A stretch of 64,000 nucleotides of DNA, taken from assembly GCF_001423085.1 (NCBI RefSeq), contig NZ_LMNU01000009.1, positions 1 through 64,000 on the forward strand, in the 5' to 3' direction. Shown here piece after piece: positions 17,926-28,083 of the stretch (within the stretch, counting starts at the first letter, position 1; each line of letters starts with the position of its first letter). This DNA comes from Methylobacterium sp. Leaf125 (lineage in GTDB: Bacteria; Pseudomonadota; Alphaproteobacteria; Rhizobiales; Beijerinckiaceae). The notes below the pieces were generated by a model that was given only the letters and a program-made list of their open reading frames with translations, searched no databases and had not been told where the DNA came from. Both the position numbers and the translations under genes were made by a program.

Positions 17926-18852
17926 ATGCAGCCGATCATCTCGATCCAGAACCTGTCCAAGGTCTATGCGTCGGGCCTCAAGGCCCTCGACGGCATCAAC
18001 CTCGACATCGCCGAGGGCGAGATCTTCGCGCTTCTCGGTCCGAACGGGGCCGGCAAGACGACGCTGATCAGCATCGTGTGCGGCATCGTCACGGCAAGCG
18101 CCGGCCGTATCCTCGCGGGCGGGCACGACATCGCCCAGAACTACCGCCAGGCCCGTCGCATGATCGGCCTCGTCCCGCAGGAGCTCACCACCGACGCCTT
18201 CGAGACGGTGTGGGCGACGACGAGCTTCAGCCGCGGTCTCTACGGCCTCAAGCCGGATCCGGCACATATCGAGCGTGTGCTGCGCGACCTCTCCCTGTGG
18301 GAGAAGCGTGACGCGCGGATCATGACCCTGTCGGGTGGGATGAAGCGGCGGGTGCTCATCGCCAAGGCCCTGAGCCATGAGCCCCGCATCCTCTTCCTCG
18401 ACGAGCCCACCGCCGGCGTCGACGTGGAACTGCGCCGCGACATGTGGCGCCTCGTGCGCTCGCTGCGCGACACGGGCGTCACCATCATCCTGACCACGCA
18501 CTACATCGACGAGGCCGAGGAGATGGCCGATCGCATCGGTGTCATCCGCAAGGGTGAGATCATCCTGGTCGAGGAAAAGGCCGAGCTGATGCGCAAGCTC
18601 GGGAAGAAGCAGATGACGCTGAACCTGCAGGAGCCGCTCGCCGCCCTGCCCCCGGCGCTGGCACGGCACGATCTCAACCTCAAGCCCGGCGGACAGGATC
18701 TGGTCTACACCTACGACACCAAGGGCGAGCGCACCGGGATCACGGCGCTGCTGGCCGACCTCGCCGCTGCCGGCATCCGCTTCCGCGACCTCCAGACCAG
18801 CCAGTCCTCGCTGGAGGAAATCTTCGTCGACCTCGTGAAGGAACGCGCATGA
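17926..18852 (+). CDS. yadG: ABC transporter ATP-binding protein, YadG type
   Basis: 308 residues. Walker A is GPNGAGKTT (about residue 39), the Q-loop is VPQE, the signature is [15 protein letters not shown], Walker B is [12 protein letters not shown], and the H-loop is [11 protein letters not shown]. Length and the C-terminal extension ([12 protein letters not shown]) fit the YadG/DrrA/NodI group of exporter ATPases. It overlaps the permease gene by 4 bp (ATGA), so the two are translated together. The substrate is unknown. Confidence 0.88.
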   Translation: MQPIISIQNLSKVYASGLKALDGINLDIAEGEIFALLGPNGAGKTTLISIVCGIVTASAGRILAGGHDIAQNYRQARRMIGLVPQELTTDAFETVWATTSFSRGLYGLKPDPAHIERVLRDLSLWEKRDARIMTLSGGMKRRVLIAKALSHEPRILFLDEPTAGVDVELRRDMWRLVRSLRDTGVTIILTTHYIDEAEEMADRIGVIRKGEIILVEEKAELMRKLGKKQMTLNLQEPLAALPPALARHDLNLKPGGQDLVYTYDTKGERTGITALLADLAAAGIRFRDLQTSQSSLEEIFVDLVKERA

Positions 18853-19610
18853 ACTGGTACGCGGTCCGCGCCATCTACGGCTTCGAGATGGCACGCTTTT
18901 GGCGCACGGCGCTCCAGAGCATCGTGGCGCCGGTCATCGCCACCTCCCTCTACTTCGTGGTCTTCGGGGCGGCCATCGGCTCCCGGGTCGCCTCGGTGGA
19001 CGGGGTCGCCTACGGCGCCTTCATCGTGCCCGGGCTGATGATGCTCTCGCTCCTGACGCAGAGCATCGCCAATGCCTCGTTCGGCATCTACTTTCCGCGC
19101 TTCGCCGGCACGATCTACGAGATTCTGTCCGCCCCGGTCTCACCCCTCGAGATCGTGCTCGGCTATGTCGGCGCGGCCGCTTCGAAGTCGATCCTCATCG
19201 GTCTGATCATCCTGGCCACCGCCGCCCTGTTCGTGCCCCTGCGGATCGAGCATCCCTTCGTGATGGTGCTGTTCCTGCTGCTGACGGCGGTCACCTTCAG
19301 CCTGTTCGGCTTCCTGATCGGCCTTTGGGCCGACGGTTTCGAGAAGCTGCAGCTCGTGCCCCTTCTCATCGTGACGCCGCTGACCTTCCTCGGGGGCAGC
19401 TTCTACGCCATCGAGATGCTGCCGCCGTTCTGGCGTGCGGTGAGCCTCGCCAACCCGGTGGTCTACCTGATCAGTGGCTTCCGCTGGGCCTTCTTCGGCA
19501 CCTCGGATGTCGGCGTCGGAATCAGCCTCACCATGGCGTTGGTGTTCCTGGTCCTGTGTCTCGCCGGCGTGACCTGGATCTTCCGGACCGGCTACCGCCT
19601 GAAGAGCTGA
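18849..19610 (+). CDS. yadH: ABC-2 type permease, YadH type
   Basis: 253 residues with six membrane helices. The ABC-2 signature region is [27 protein letters not shown] (spread over about 180-206). It pairs with the overlapping YadG-type ATPase to form an inner-membrane exporter. YadGH-like pairs have been linked to export of glycans, drugs or lipids, but nothing nearby identifies the cargo. The start codon overlaps the preceding stop. Confidence 0.86.
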   Translation: MNWYAVRAIYGFEMARFWRTALQSIVAPVIATSLYFVVFGAAIGSRVASVDGVAYGAFIVPGLMMLSLLTQSIANASFGIYFPRFAGTIYEILSAPVSPLEIVLGYVGAAASKSILIGLIILATAALFVPLRIEHPFVMVLFLLLTAVTFSLFGFLIGLWADGFEKLQLVPLLIVTPLTFLGGSFYAIEMLPPFWRAVSLANPVVYLISGFRWAFFGTSDVGVGISLTMALVFLVLCLAGVTWIFRTGYRLKS

Positions 19611-19627
19611 GGCGCAGGGTTGCGCCC

Positions 19628-20419
19628 TCAGGGGCGCTTGGCCAGGAAGTCGAGGACGCCGGTCCGATGCGTGCGGTCGCCCACCGCGGTGCTGTGGTCG
19701 CGGTTCTGCAGCTCGAGGGCCGTGCCGTTCGGGAGCAGGCTCGCCAGCGCCGGACCTGAGCCCGAGACGGTGTCGAGGGTGCCGGTCGTCACCAGGGTCG
19801 GTGCTCTGATCTCGGCGACTTCGGCGCGCGACAGGGCCTGGCGCGAACCGCGCATACAGGCGGCCAAGGCTCGCAGGTCGCTCCTCGTCTGCTCGGCAAA
19901 GGTCCGGAACGCGGCGGCCGTCGGGTTCGGGGCCGGTGCGCCGGGCTCCGCTTCCAGGGCCTCGGCGATCCCGTCCGGCAGGCCCTTGCCCTCCACGAGG
20001 TGCAGGCCGAGGCCGCCGAGCAGCAGCGAGCGGACGCGCTCCGGCGCATCGAGGGCGAGGAAGGCGGCGATGCGCGCGCCCATCGAGTAGCCCATGATGT
20101 CGGCCTTGCGGATTTCGAGATGGTCGAGCAGGCGCCGCGCATCCTGGGCCATCAGATCCGCGCCATAGAGCTCCGGGTCGTAGAGCTTCTGGCTCTCGCC
20201 ATGGCCCCGGTTGTCGAGCGCGATCGTGCGGTAGCCGGCCTGGGTCAGGGTCCGGACCCAGAGCGTGTTGACCCAGTTCACCGCATGATTCGAGGCGAAG
20301 CCGTGGATCAGCAGAACCGGGTCGCCCGACCCGCCGACGGCCGGGACGTCGATATAGGCGAGGGAAACACCGTCGGAATCGAAGCGCTGCATGGTCTCGG
20401 GCCTTATCGGTCGGGGCAT
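19628..20419 (-). CDS. Alpha/beta-hydrolase
   Basis: 263 residues. VLLIHGFASNH is the oxyanion-hole region, GYSMGARIAAF holds the nucleophile Ser (G-x-S-x-G), LVTTGTLDTVSG the acidic residue, and NRDHSTAVGD the histidine, giving a full Ser-Asp-His triad. ALDNRGHGESQKLYDP is a common strand-loop of the esterase/peroxidase-like group. The substrate is unknown. AAGGAGG a few bases before the ATG at 20417-20419 fixes the start. It converges on the YadGH operon with 17 bp between stops. Confidence 0.86.
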   Translation of the reverse strand: MPRPIRPETMQRFDSDGVSLAYIDVPAVGGSGDPVLLIHGFASNHAVNWVNTLWVRTLTQAGYRTIALDNRGHGESQKLYDPELYGADLMAQDARRLLDHLEIRKADIMGYSMGARIAAFLALDAPERVRSLLLGGLGLHLVEGKGLPDGIAEALEAEPGAPAPNPTAAAFRTFAEQTRSDLRALAACMRGSRQALSRAEVAEIRAPTLVTTGTLDTVSGSGPALASLLPNGTALELQNRDHSTAVGDRTHRTGVLDFLAKRP

Positions 20420-20488
20420 GGTTCCGCCTCCTTGAACCGCTGCGTGCGCGGACGGAAGCCCCCCGGTGACGGCAGGCCGCAAATGAAA

Positions 20489-20514
20489 GCGGCGGCAGGG
20501 TGCCCTGCCGCCGC
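20489..20514 (-). terminator. Hairpin terminator after the porin gene
   Basis: A 12-bp perfect stem GCGGCGGCAGGG / CCCTGCCGCCGC (20489-20500 and 20503-20514) lies about 30 bp after the porin stop. On the minus strand it is followed by TTTCATTT, a modest U-tract. Confidence 0.7.
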
Positions 20515-20544
20515 GTTTCGTCGAACCGGATCGTTTCGATCGGA

Positions 20545-21801
20545 TCAGAAGGTGATGCCGGTCTCCAGCATGTAGCGCTCCTGCGAAGTCTTCAGGCCGC
20601 TGCGGCCGAAGCCGAGGCCGGGCGTGACGTCGTAGAGCTGCACGGTCGAGAACTCGCCGCGGACGAAGTAGCGATCGAAGGTGAAGGTCGGGGTCACCGT
20701 GAAGGAGAAGGCCGAGCTGCCGGCGCCGTAGAGCACCGAGGTCTGGCCGAACGGATTGTTGCGATTGCCGCTCTGGCTGATGTACTCGACGCGGCCCGCG
20801 AGAGCGAAATTGTCCGTGAAGGCGTAGCTGGCGAGGAGGGCGCCGCCGATGGTTTCGGCCCCGGCGAGACCGAGGACGGCGTTCTGCTCCACGTTGGTGT
20901 ACTGGACGTACGGCGTCACGATCCAGGGACCGTCCGCGTAGGTGTAGTTGGCGCTGATGATGCTGCTGTTCTGCAGCGAGACCGGCGTGGCGTACTGGAA
21001 GCGAAGGCCGCGACGACCGAACGGGTCTGCGAAGTCGAAGTTGGTGTAGCTGGAGAAGTGCGTGCCGCCGTTGATGCCCACCGTGTTGGCGGCGTCGATC
21101 TTGTAGGTGATCGCACCCGTGACCCAGTTGATCTCGCCGGAATAGAAGCCATCGGTCGCGGCGAACGAGGCGGCCCACGGACCATCCGAGTAGTTCACCT
21201 GCACGCCCTGGTTGATCACGTTCTCCTGGCCGAAGAGAAGGCCGCGCGAGATGTTCAGGTTCTGGAAGGTGAAGGGCAGTTCGGAGCCGATGAGGGTCGG
21301 CATGCGGCCGCCCTGGATCGACCAGTTGTCGTTGATCACGTACTTGCCGAACACGATCGGCGCGGGGGAATACAGCAGATCCGTCTGGTCGAACGTACCG
21401 TAGATCGGCAGGCCGAGGCCGGGGATCGAGTAGGCGCCGAAGGCGGCGTAGAACTGGAACGGACCGTCGGCCTTCTGGATGAAGCCCATCAGGTTCGAGA
21501 CGTCCACGCGTCCCGCCCGATCACTCGGCAGCGGAGCGGGGGAGAACGTGTACTGGTTGGGCTGGGTGTAGAAGTAGCCCGTCACCGCACCGCCGACATA
21601 GATGTCGCCGAAGGCGCCGAGCGTCAGGCAGGACGGGTTCGGGTTCTGCTTGATGACGCCGCCATAGGCCGGGAAGGTGATCTCGGCCTTGCACGGCGCG
21701 GGCGGGGCGGGCACCGCGAGCACCTTCGCCGGCATGTCGGCCGCAAAGGCGCAGACCGATGACATCAGGACGGCCGAAAGGGCGAGGAGCGAGCGGTGCA
21801 T
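20545..21801 (-). CDS. Outer-membrane beta-barrel protein (porin-like)
   Basis: 418 residues. A signal peptide covers about residues 1-21 (cleavage after CAFA). The rest is rich in alternating aromatic and polar residues (GPWIVTPYVQYTN, FALAGRVEYISQ, YFVRGEFSTVQLY), as in transmembrane beta strands, and the protein ends in Phe (LETGITF), the usual outer-membrane assembly signal. It matches the BBP2/porin-like family found in Rhizobiales and probably forms a diffusion channel. A monocistronic gene with its own terminator. Confidence 0.84.
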   Translation of the reverse strand: MHRSLLALSAVLMSSVCAFAADMPAKVLAVPAPPAPCKAEITFPAYGGVIKQNPNPSCLTLGAFGDIYVGGAVTGYFYTQPNQYTFSPAPLPSDRAGRVDVSNLMGFIQKADGPFQFYAAFGAYSIPGLGLPIYGTFDQTDLLYSPAPIVFGKYVINDNWSIQGGRMPTLIGSELPFTFQNLNISRGLLFGQENVINQGVQVNYSDGPWAASFAATDGFYSGEINWVTGAITYKIDAANTVGINGGTHFSSYTNFDFADPFGRRGLRFQYATPVSLQNSSIISANYTYADGPWIVTPYVQYTNVEQNAVLGLAGAETIGGALLASYAFTDNFALAGRVEYISQSGNRNNPFGQTSVLYGAGSSAFSFTVTPTFTFDRYFVRGEFSTVQLYDVTPGLGFGRSGLKTSQERYMLETGITF

Positions 21802-22152
21802 GGCGATGGGAACTCTGCGAGAGAATCTGCGTTAAAGCGACGTTCTCAAAGGTTCCCTGTTACGGCAAAGCTATCCTTTGTGCAGACGCCTATTTTTCGG
21901 GCAAACTAGGCCGAGCGGACTGGGTTTCAGTCGCGGTGTTGCCACAATGGAACAGGTCTGACCACCAAACGCGGCGGCGAAGATTTGCGCCAGCTTCCCA
22001 GGTGCCATGACGGATCGATCGCATCTGCGATCCACGGCGATGGTCCCGAGGCGTCTGCCGCGCGGATCGGCTCGGGATCCCGTGACCCTTCGCCGTCCGC
22101 CCGCGAGACCGTCGCTTGCCGCCGCGCCCGCGCGCTGGCATCAGCACGCACG
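21802..22152. other. 351-bp gap between porin and FkbM gene
   Basis: No gene is supported. It must hold the divergent promoters of the porin (left) and the FkbM methyltransferase (right). The segment at about 21830-21950 is clearly lower in GC than the flanks, consistent with promoter DNA, but I see no confident -35/-10 pair. An in-frame extension of the FkbM gene into this region exists (from about 21985) but reads as low-complexity and lacks a ribosome binding site. Confidence 0.5.
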
Positions 22153-22983
22153 ATGAAAGACACGCAGCCCTACGGCACCTACGCTCCCACTGGCCTCGTC
22201 GCGCGGATCGCTCGGCAGACGGGCCGGATCTCGTACGCGAGCTGGGCAGGCCGACGCGTCGCCCTGTTCCTGCGCCGGGTGGCGATCGGGCTGCTGCGCG
22301 GTGCGCCCCTCGACGTCGAGCGCTACGGCGCCCGCATGCGGCTCTATCCCTACAACAACAACTGCGAGAAGAAGGTGCTCTTCACGCCGCAGTTCTTCGA
22401 TCCGGAGGAGCGCGAACTCCTCCGGGCGAAGCTGCAGCCCGGCTGCACCTTCCTGGATATCGGCGCGAATATCGGCGCCTACGCGCTGTTCGTGGCGGCC
22501 TTCGCGGGGCCGCGCGCCCGCATCCTCGCCGTCGAGCCGCAGCCGGACGTGTTCGACCGCCTGACCTACAACATCGGTCAGAACCCGTTCGGGACGGTCA
22601 AGGCGGTGGCCTGCGCGGTCGCCGACAAGGCCGGCGAACTCACCCTGTTCGTCGACCCGCGCAACCGAGGCGAATCCAGCTTGAAGATCGTCGGGACGAA
22701 CGAGGGCGCGCAGATCCGCGTGCCCGCCGTGCCCCTGCTCGATCTCGCTCGCGGAGAGGGCATCACCCGCATCGACGCGATGAAGCTCGATGTCGAGGGC
22801 GCGGAGGACCTGATCCTCGAACCCTTCCTGCGCGCCGCGCCCGCAAGCCTCCACCCGCGACTGCTGATCGTCGAGAACGGCACCGACCAGTGGCAGATCG
22901 ACCTGCCCGCCTTGCTCGAGCAGCACGGCTATCGCCGGATCGCCCGGACCCGCCTCAACCTGATCTTCGAGCGGGCCGACTGA
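22153..22983 (+). CDS. FkbM-family methyltransferase
   Basis: 276 residues. The AdoMet-binding motif is FLDIGANIGAYALFVA (about residues 98-113), followed by ILAVEPQPDVFDRL, AVADKAGELTLF and the family hallmark DAMKLDVEGAEDLIL. FkbM proteins O-methylate sugars or small molecules, often in polysaccharide or glycolipid synthesis. The first 75 residues are basic and may associate with the membrane (VALFLRRVAIGLLRG). There are no glycosyltransferase genes alongside, so the acceptor is unknown. Confidence 0.85.
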   Translation: MKDTQPYGTYAPTGLVARIARQTGRISYASWAGRRVALFLRRVAIGLLRGAPLDVERYGARMRLYPYNNNCEKKVLFTPQFFDPEERELLRAKLQPGCTFLDIGANIGAYALFVAAFAGPRARILAVEPQPDVFDRLTYNIGQNPFGTVKAVACAVADKAGELTLFVDPRNRGESSLKIVGTNEGAQIRVPAVPLLDLARGEGITRIDAMKLDVEGAEDLILEPFLRAAPASLHPRLLIVENGTDQWQIDLPALLEQHGYRRIARTRLNLIFERAD

Positions 22984-23015
22984 GGGGGCCGATCGGTCCT
23001 CCCAGGAGGCGCGCC

Positions 23016-23723
23016 CTAGAGCACCGGAATGGCATCCGCCACGGTGATCCCGGCAGGGTCGATGCGGCAGCGATGGGCGTGCACCACGACGCCGGCGGCC
23101 CGAGCCGTCCGAAGCGCCCGGTCGAAGGCGGGATCGAGGTCCCGGGCGGCGTCGAAGCGATCCGCCCACATCTGCACCACGATGATGACCATGGCCCGTC
23201 CCCCGGCCTCGACGACGGCCGCGAGGTCCATCATGTGACGGGCGCTGCGGGCGGCAACGCAATCCGGGAATTCCGCGAGGCCGGGCCGGCGCATCAGGTG
23301 GCAGTTCTTCACCTCGACATGGCAGGGGGGCACCCCCTCCCCCGTGGCGAGGAAATCGACGCGGCTGGCTTGGGCGTAGCGGACTTCGGGGCGCAGGTTC
23401 GTGTAGCCGGCGAGGGACGGCAGGCCGCCGGCGGCGAAGGCCTCCGCCACCAGGGCGTTCGGCCGCATCGTGTTGATCCCGACCCATTGCCGGCCGCCGG
23501 GCAGGTCCGCGTCCACCAATTCCCATGAGAAGGGCAGCTTGCGCGTCGGGCTGCGGACGTCGGACAGCAGGGCGCGCGCGCCCGGCACGGCAAGTCCCAG
23601 CATCGCCCCCGGATTGGGACAATGGGCCGTGATCAGGGATCCATCGACAAGCTGCAGATCGGCGAGAAAGCGCTTGTAGCGCCGCACCAGGCGCGCCTCG
23701 ATCAGGGGCGAAGGGAAGCGCAT
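23016..23723 (-). CDS. sfsA: SfsA family DNA/RNA nuclease
   Basis: 235 residues, normal for the family. LIEARLVRRYKRFLADLQL, ITAHCPNPGAMLGL and the nuclease core RVDFLATGEGVPPCHVEVKNC (a D-x(n)-E-x-K type site) are present, then FPDCVAARSARHMMDL. It was first described as sugar fermentation stimulation protein; the fold is an OB-like domain plus a restriction-endonuclease-like domain. Start ATG at 23721-23723. It converges on FkbM with about 30 bp between stops. Confidence 0.92.
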   Translation of the reverse strand: MRFPSPLIEARLVRRYKRFLADLQLVDGSLITAHCPNPGAMLGLAVPGARALLSDVRSPTRKLPFSWELVDADLPGGRQWVGINTMRPNALVAEAFAAGGLPSLAGYTNLRPEVRYAQASRVDFLATGEGVPPCHVEVKNCHLMRRPGLAEFPDCVAARSARHMMDLAAVVEAGGRAMVIIVVQMWADRFDAARDLDPAFDRALRTARAAGVVVHAHRCRIDPAGITVADAIPVL

Positions 23724-23886
23724 CGCAGGTCCGGGGTGAGAAACAGGTTGATGCAGGTTCCCGTCGGCGGGGAATCAGGCCGTGGTGAGGCGCCCGGGCT
23801 GGTCAGTGCTGACCGGATGCGACAGACTTCGCGGGGCGCGCCCGGGTCGATGACCGGGAAAGCCGTTGTCCGTCCGCGAGGCCGCC

Positions 23887-24666
23887 ATGTTTAATGTGTT
23901 CGATCTCCTTCAGGCGCAGGGGGGCGCCAGCGCGCAGGGTTTCGGACGGCAGTTCGGCTTGTCGCCGGAGCAGAGCCTGCGCGCGATGCAAGCCCTGCTC
24001 CCGGCCCTGACGATGGGGCTGCAGCGGAACGTCGCCCAGGATCCGACCGGCTTCGCGCACCTCTTCAACCTCGTTGGGCCTGCCGCGTCGAAGGCGTCGA
24101 GCGCCACGCCCCAGATGGACATGCTGGTCCAGCAACTCTTCGGCTCGCCCCACCTGAGCCAGGCGGTTCTGCAACAGGCCGCCACCGTCAGCGGCGTCGC
24201 GATGCCGGCCCTGAAGCAGATGCTGCCGATCATGGCGGGCATGGTGGTGGCGGGGATCGTCCACGTCATGATCAACCAGGCGCCCGCCGCAGCGCCGGCG
24301 CCGCGCGCCGAGGCGAACCCTTTCGGCTTCCCGCCCAATGCCTGGTCGGAGATGATGCAGGCGTTCCTGAAATCCGGCGGCAGTGCCCCGGAGCCCGCGG
24401 CGCCCGCGCCTCAGGTCCGGCCGCGTCCGGCGCGGCTCGCGGCCTCGCCCCGGCCCGAACCGGCCGCGCCGGACACGTCCTCCGCGGAAGCGCCCTTCGA
24501 CATGATGCAGCAGATGTTTCAGACGGGCCTGGAGGTACAACAGGAGAACGCCCGCGCGATGCAGCGCCTGTTCGATACCTTCTGGCACGATCCCCGCGAC
24601 CCGACCGAGACGGGCGGTCACGGGCCCGGCGATCGGCCCAAGACGGGAGGCACCGGGCAGCGCTAG
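23887..24666 (+). CDS. DUF937-like protein
   Basis: 259 residues. Residues 1-140 are helical and match the DUF937 pattern (FNVFDLLQAQGG, QFGLSPEQSLRAMQALLPALTMGL, LPIMAGMVVAGIVHVMI). A 70-residue Pro/Ala/Arg-rich linker follows, then a short helix (FDMMQQMFQTGLEVQQENARAMQ, about 205-227). Function is unknown; family members are cytoplasmic, YidB-like proteins. The upstream codons in frame (MSVREAA) are a less likely start, and ATG 23887 begins the conserved part. Confidence 0.65.
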   Translation: MFNVFDLLQAQGGASAQGFGRQFGLSPEQSLRAMQALLPALTMGLQRNVAQDPTGFAHLFNLVGPAASKASSATPQMDMLVQQLFGSPHLSQAVLQQAATVSGVAMPALKQMLPIMAGMVVAGIVHVMINQAPAAAPAPRAEANPFGFPPNAWSEMMQAFLKSGGSAPEPAAPAPQVRPRPARLAASPRPEPAAPDTSSAEAPFDMMQQMFQTGLEVQQENARAMQRLFDTFWHDPRDPTETGGHGPGDRPKTGGTGQR

Positions 24667-24787
24667 CCGAAGCCGGCATCTGCGGAGACACAGGCGCTCA
24701 ACTGACCCGAGGCGTTGCTGTCGAACTCAACACCGCGTTCCACAAGCCCCATCGCGCCATTGGGTTGGGCAAGGGGCCTCTAGACAG

Positions 24788-24813
24788 GAACCCTTGCAGA
24801 ACACTTACGGAAC
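24788..24813. promoter_or_regulatory. Tandem LexA (SOS) boxes upstream of lexA
   Basis: GAAC occurs three times at exact 11-bp spacing (24788-24791, 24799-24802 and 24810-24813), making two overlapping GAAC-N7-GAAC boxes, the inverted form of the alphaproteobacterial GTTC-N7-GTTC operator. A further imperfect GTTC-N7-GTTT lies at 24823-24837. Confidence 0.85.
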
Positions 24814-24822
24814 GTTTAACGT
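24794..24822 (+). promoter_or_regulatory. Candidate lexA promoter
   Basis: TTGCAG (24794-24799), a 17-bp spacer and TAACGT (24817-24822) form a plausible sigma-70 promoter. The SOS boxes cover the -35 and the spacer, as expected for LexA autorepression. Confidence 0.5.
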
Positions 24823-24884
24823 GTTCGTGGTTTGTTTCTGGTGCCACCCGCCGCGATCCGTGGCCCTAACGAAGAGTGCCCCGC

Positions 24885-25637
24885 ATGTTGACGCGTAAGC
24901 AGCTGGACCTGCTCCAGTTCATCCAGCTCCGGATGCGCGAGAGCGGCGTTCCCCCGTCGTTCGACGAGATGAAGGACGCTCTCGACCTGAAGTCGAAGTC
25001 GGGCATTCACCGCCTGATCACGGCCCTCGAGGAGCGCGGCTTTCTGCGCCGGCTGCCCAACCGGGCGCGGGCGATCGAGGTGATCCGGATGCCGGAGAGC
25101 CTCGGCGGGAACGCGGGCGCCCCGCGCACCGCACCGGCCCCCGAGGTTCGACGCTTCACGCCGAGCGTGGTCGAAGGCGGGAAAGGCAAGGGCCTGCCGG
25201 CCGGCGCATCGGTGTCCCGCCTGCCGACCACGCAAGCCACCGACGAGAGCGGTCGGGCGGTGACCATCCCGGTGATGGGTCGGATCGCGGCGGGTACGCC
25301 CATCTCGGCCATCCAGGAACAGAGCCATTCGGTGACGATGTCACCCGATTTCCTGGCCGGTGGCGAGCATTACGCCCTGGAGGTGCGCGGTGATTCGATG
25401 GTCGATGCCGGCATCCTCGACGGCGACCTGGTCGTGATCCGCAAGCAGGATACGGCCAATACGGGCGACATCATCGTGGCGCTCATCGACGACGAGGAAG
25501 CCACGCTGAAGCGCCTGCGCCGGCGCGGCTCGTCCATCGCCCTGGAAGCGGCGAACCCGGCCTATGAGACGCGGGTCCTCGGCCCGGATCGGGTGCAGAT
25601 CCAGGGACGGCTCGTCAGCCTCGTGCGCCGCTACTGA
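24885..25637 (+). CDS. lexA: LexA repressor of the SOS response
   Basis: 250 residues. The winged helix-turn-helix DNA-binding domain is residues 1-68 ([20 protein letters not shown] is the recognition part). A roughly 55-residue linker typical of alphaproteobacterial LexA follows. The S24 autoprotease domain has the Ala136-Gly137 cleavage site in RIAAGTPI, nucleophile Ser171 in RGDSMVDAG and Lys209. RecA filaments trigger its self-cleavage. The gene is preceded by its own operator boxes. Its last 7 bases overlap the end of comEC on the other strand. Confidence 0.97.
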   Translation: MLTRKQLDLLQFIQLRMRESGVPPSFDEMKDALDLKSKSGIHRLITALEERGFLRRLPNRARAIEVIRMPESLGGNAGAPRTAPAPEVRRFTPSVVEGGKGKGLPAGASVSRLPTTQATDESGRAVTIPVMGRIAAGTPISAIQEQSHSVTMSPDFLAGGEHYALEVRGDSMVDAGILDGDLVVIRKQDTANTGDIIVALIDDEEATLKRLRRRGSSIALEAANPAYETRVLGPDRVQIQGRLVSLVRRY

Positions 25638-27916
25638 GGGATTTCTCCGTTCGGTTGTTCACCGGCAGGATCCAACGGATCGTCGGTACGCTCGGGGATT
25701 TCCGGTAGAGCCGTCGCCGACGGTGGCGACGGTTGCGGGCGTGGTCCCGTCTGTTCCGACGACGGCGGTGACGGGGTTGCACGCCATGGCACGACGTCGC
25801 CGGGATGCTTCGCGGTGACGAGGGTCGGCCCATCGCGGGTGAGGCGGATGGCGGTTGCGCCGTGCGATCCCAGGAAATCCCGGTCGACGACGATCGGCGC
25901 GGCACAGCCTGCGGGTGCGGATTGCCGGGTGATCAAGATCGTGGCCCGGGCGCAGTCCTCCCCGAGGGCGCGCTTGTCGGTGATCAAGGCGAGCACGCGG
26001 CCGTCCGGCGTCGTGAGGGTACAACCCAGGCCATCGCAGCGTGAGCCCTGATACCCCGTGATCTCCTGCACCCTTCGATCGTCGCCATCGGCCTTGAGCC
26101 ATTGCGCCAGCACGAAGGGGGGCGGCCGTCCAAGGGTGGCGAGGCGCCCGTTGCGCTCGCGGACGGCTGCGCCTGTCCCCTCACGATCGATGTAGATGTC
26201 GTAGCGGTCCGGGGCGGCGGCACAGGCCAGGCCGATCGCTGCGGGGATGAGGCCGAGCCAGCGCAGCGAAGAGGCCGGAAGTGTCAGGACGATCAGGGCC
26301 ACTGCCAGAAGGCCGAGGGCGCCCGTGCCGAAGGCCGGGACCACCACGACGGCGTGTCCGAAGCCCGCAATCCAGGTGGAGATGGCGAGCATCCCCCGCA
26401 CCGCGAGGCCCATCGCCCACCAGACCGGCTGATCCAGTGCGAACGGATAGGCCAGGATCCCGAGAACCGCCGACGGCATCACCGCCAGGGAGACCAGCGG
26501 CAGGGTGAGCGCATTGCCCACCAGCCCGAAGGGCTGCACCGTCTGAAAGTGATAGGTGGCGAAGGGCGCGGTGGCGATCTGGGCCACGAGGGTCGTCGCC
26601 AGGGTGCCGATGACCGCGGTGGTCACCAGGGCGAAGATCCGGGGGAGCGGGCCGGCCCCATCGCGCTGCAGCGCGCGTCCCGCGATCAGCGGCGCGCAGG
26701 CGATCAGGCCGGCGACCGCCCCGAACGACATCTGGAAGCTCGGGCCGAGGAGGCCGTCCGGCTCGCGGGCCAGGGCGATCAGGGCGGCGATGGCCAGGTT
26801 GCGCATGCTGAGCGCCGGGCGGTCGACCAGGATCGCGCCGAGCATCACGAGGGTCATGATCAGCGAACGCTCGGCGGCGATGTCCCAGCCGGAGAAGACG
26901 CAGTAGGCCGTGACGCCCACCATGGCGACGGCGGCGGCGATCTTCTTGATCGGCCAGTGCAAAGCCGCGAACGGAACGACGGCCAGGAGTGCCCGCACCA
27001 GCCAGAACACCACGCCGGCCGCCAGGACCATGTGGAGGCCCGAGATCGACACGACGTGGTAGATGCCGGCGGCGCGGAGGATGTCGTTGGTCTCCGGGCT
27101 GATCAGGCCGCGCTTGCCCGTCACCAGGGCCGCGGCCACCGCCCCGGCCTGGCCTCCGTTGGCGTCGGTGATACGGCGCGTCAGGGCGTTTCGGGCCGCA
27201 TCCACGGCCGCAGCGAGGCGAACCTGCCAGTCCGCCGGCTCGGCTGACGGCCGCAACGCGACCTTGCCGACGAGGGAGCCCACCGCGCCGATCTCACGGA
27301 AGAAGGCATCCCGGGCGAAGTCGTAGCCTCCGGGACGGGCGGCCTCCGGCGGCGGAAGCAGGCGTGCGGTCGCGGCGATGCGGTCGCCCGGCTTCAGGGT
27401 GTTCGCCTTGCGATAGGACACGCGCACCCGGACCGGGCGGACCTGGGCGCCGAGGGTGCCGAAACTCTCGACGCGGATGATCAGGCGTGCCCCCTGCTCC
27501 CGCTCGTCCAAGCCTTCGATGGTGCCCACCAGCGGACCGATCGTGGTGCGGGCGAGGATCGGCCCGTCGACCCAGCGGACCCGTGCCGCGGCGGCGGCGA
27601 AGCCGAGGAGCGCGGCCATCGCGGCGAGCACCAGGGCCAGACCGAACGGGCGCGCGACGAGGAACGGCGTCGTCGCGGCGAGCAGCGCTGCGGCTGCGAG
27701 GGGCGCCAGGAGCGACGGTGTCCCCTGTGTCCCGAGAAAGTACACGAGGATGCCGTCTCCGAACGCGACGGCGAGCCAGGGGAACAACCGACGCTGCTCG
27801 ATCTCCCGGCGCCAGCCCGCGCGGAACCAGTCCAGGATCAGCCCGGCGCCCGGTCGACGCGCCGCGAGGTGGCGCGTGATGCGCCCCATCGCCGCCGCCG
27901 CACGCGCCTGCGCCAT
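25631..27916 (-). CDS. comEC: ComEC/Rec2-family DNA uptake channel protein
   Basis: 761 residues with about ten membrane helices. After two to three N-terminal helices there is a periplasmic OB-like DUF4131 domain (about 125-200), then the Competence domain ([19 protein letters not shown] near residue 290 onward and many helices to about 570). The C-terminal part (about 580-690) is a reduced region and the normal metallo-beta-lactamase-like motif (HxHxDH) is not seen. It ends in a Pro/Ser-rich tail. ComEC carries single-stranded DNA across the inner membrane in transformation. The lexA-comEC-gltX-gltA order is familiar from Rhizobiales. Confidence 0.9.
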   Translation of the reverse strand: MAQARAAAAMGRITRHLAARRPGAGLILDWFRAGWRREIEQRRLFPWLAVAFGDGILVYFLGTQGTPSLLAPLAAAALLAATTPFLVARPFGLALVLAAMAALLGFAAAAARVRWVDGPILARTTIGPLVGTIEGLDEREQGARLIIRVESFGTLGAQVRPVRVRVSYRKANTLKPGDRIAATARLLPPPEAARPGGYDFARDAFFREIGAVGSLVGKVALRPSAEPADWQVRLAAAVDAARNALTRRITDANGGQAGAVAAALVTGKRGLISPETNDILRAAGIYHVVSISGLHMVLAAGVVFWLVRALLAVVPFAALHWPIKKIAAAVAMVGVTAYCVFSGWDIAAERSLIMTLVMLGAILVDRPALSMRNLAIAALIALAREPDGLLGPSFQMSFGAVAGLIACAPLIAGRALQRDGAGPLPRIFALVTTAVIGTLATTLVAQIATAPFATYHFQTVQPFGLVGNALTLPLVSLAVMPSAVLGILAYPFALDQPVWWAMGLAVRGMLAISTWIAGFGHAVVVVPAFGTGALGLLAVALIVLTLPASSLRWLGLIPAAIGLACAAAPDRYDIYIDREGTGAAVRERNGRLATLGRPPPFVLAQWLKADGDDRRVQEITGYQGSRCDGLGCTLTTPDGRVLALITDKRALGEDCARATILITRQSAPAGCAAPIVVDRDFLGSHGATAIRLTRDGPTLVTAKHPGDVVPWRATPSPPSSEQTGPRPQPSPPSATALPEIPERTDDPLDPAGEQPNGEIPQ

Positions 27917-28083
27917 CGCGAAAACCTCCGGGCGTGCGTCCCGGACCGAAAGCGGGCGAGGCGCCCTGCGATCTTAGGAACAGGACGATTTCTTAACGCG
28001 TGCCCGCGCGCATGCTACACGCGCGGTTCCGGGCCGGTCGATCCGCTTCTCGCCCGTATCACGAGCCATTCAAGTCCAGATTG

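Noticed and set aside
27988..28000. TTAACGCG near gltX, and GTTAACATG near 33190, as CtrA sites
   Set aside because: Only one TTAA half-site is present in each; no second half-site at the 7-bp spacing.
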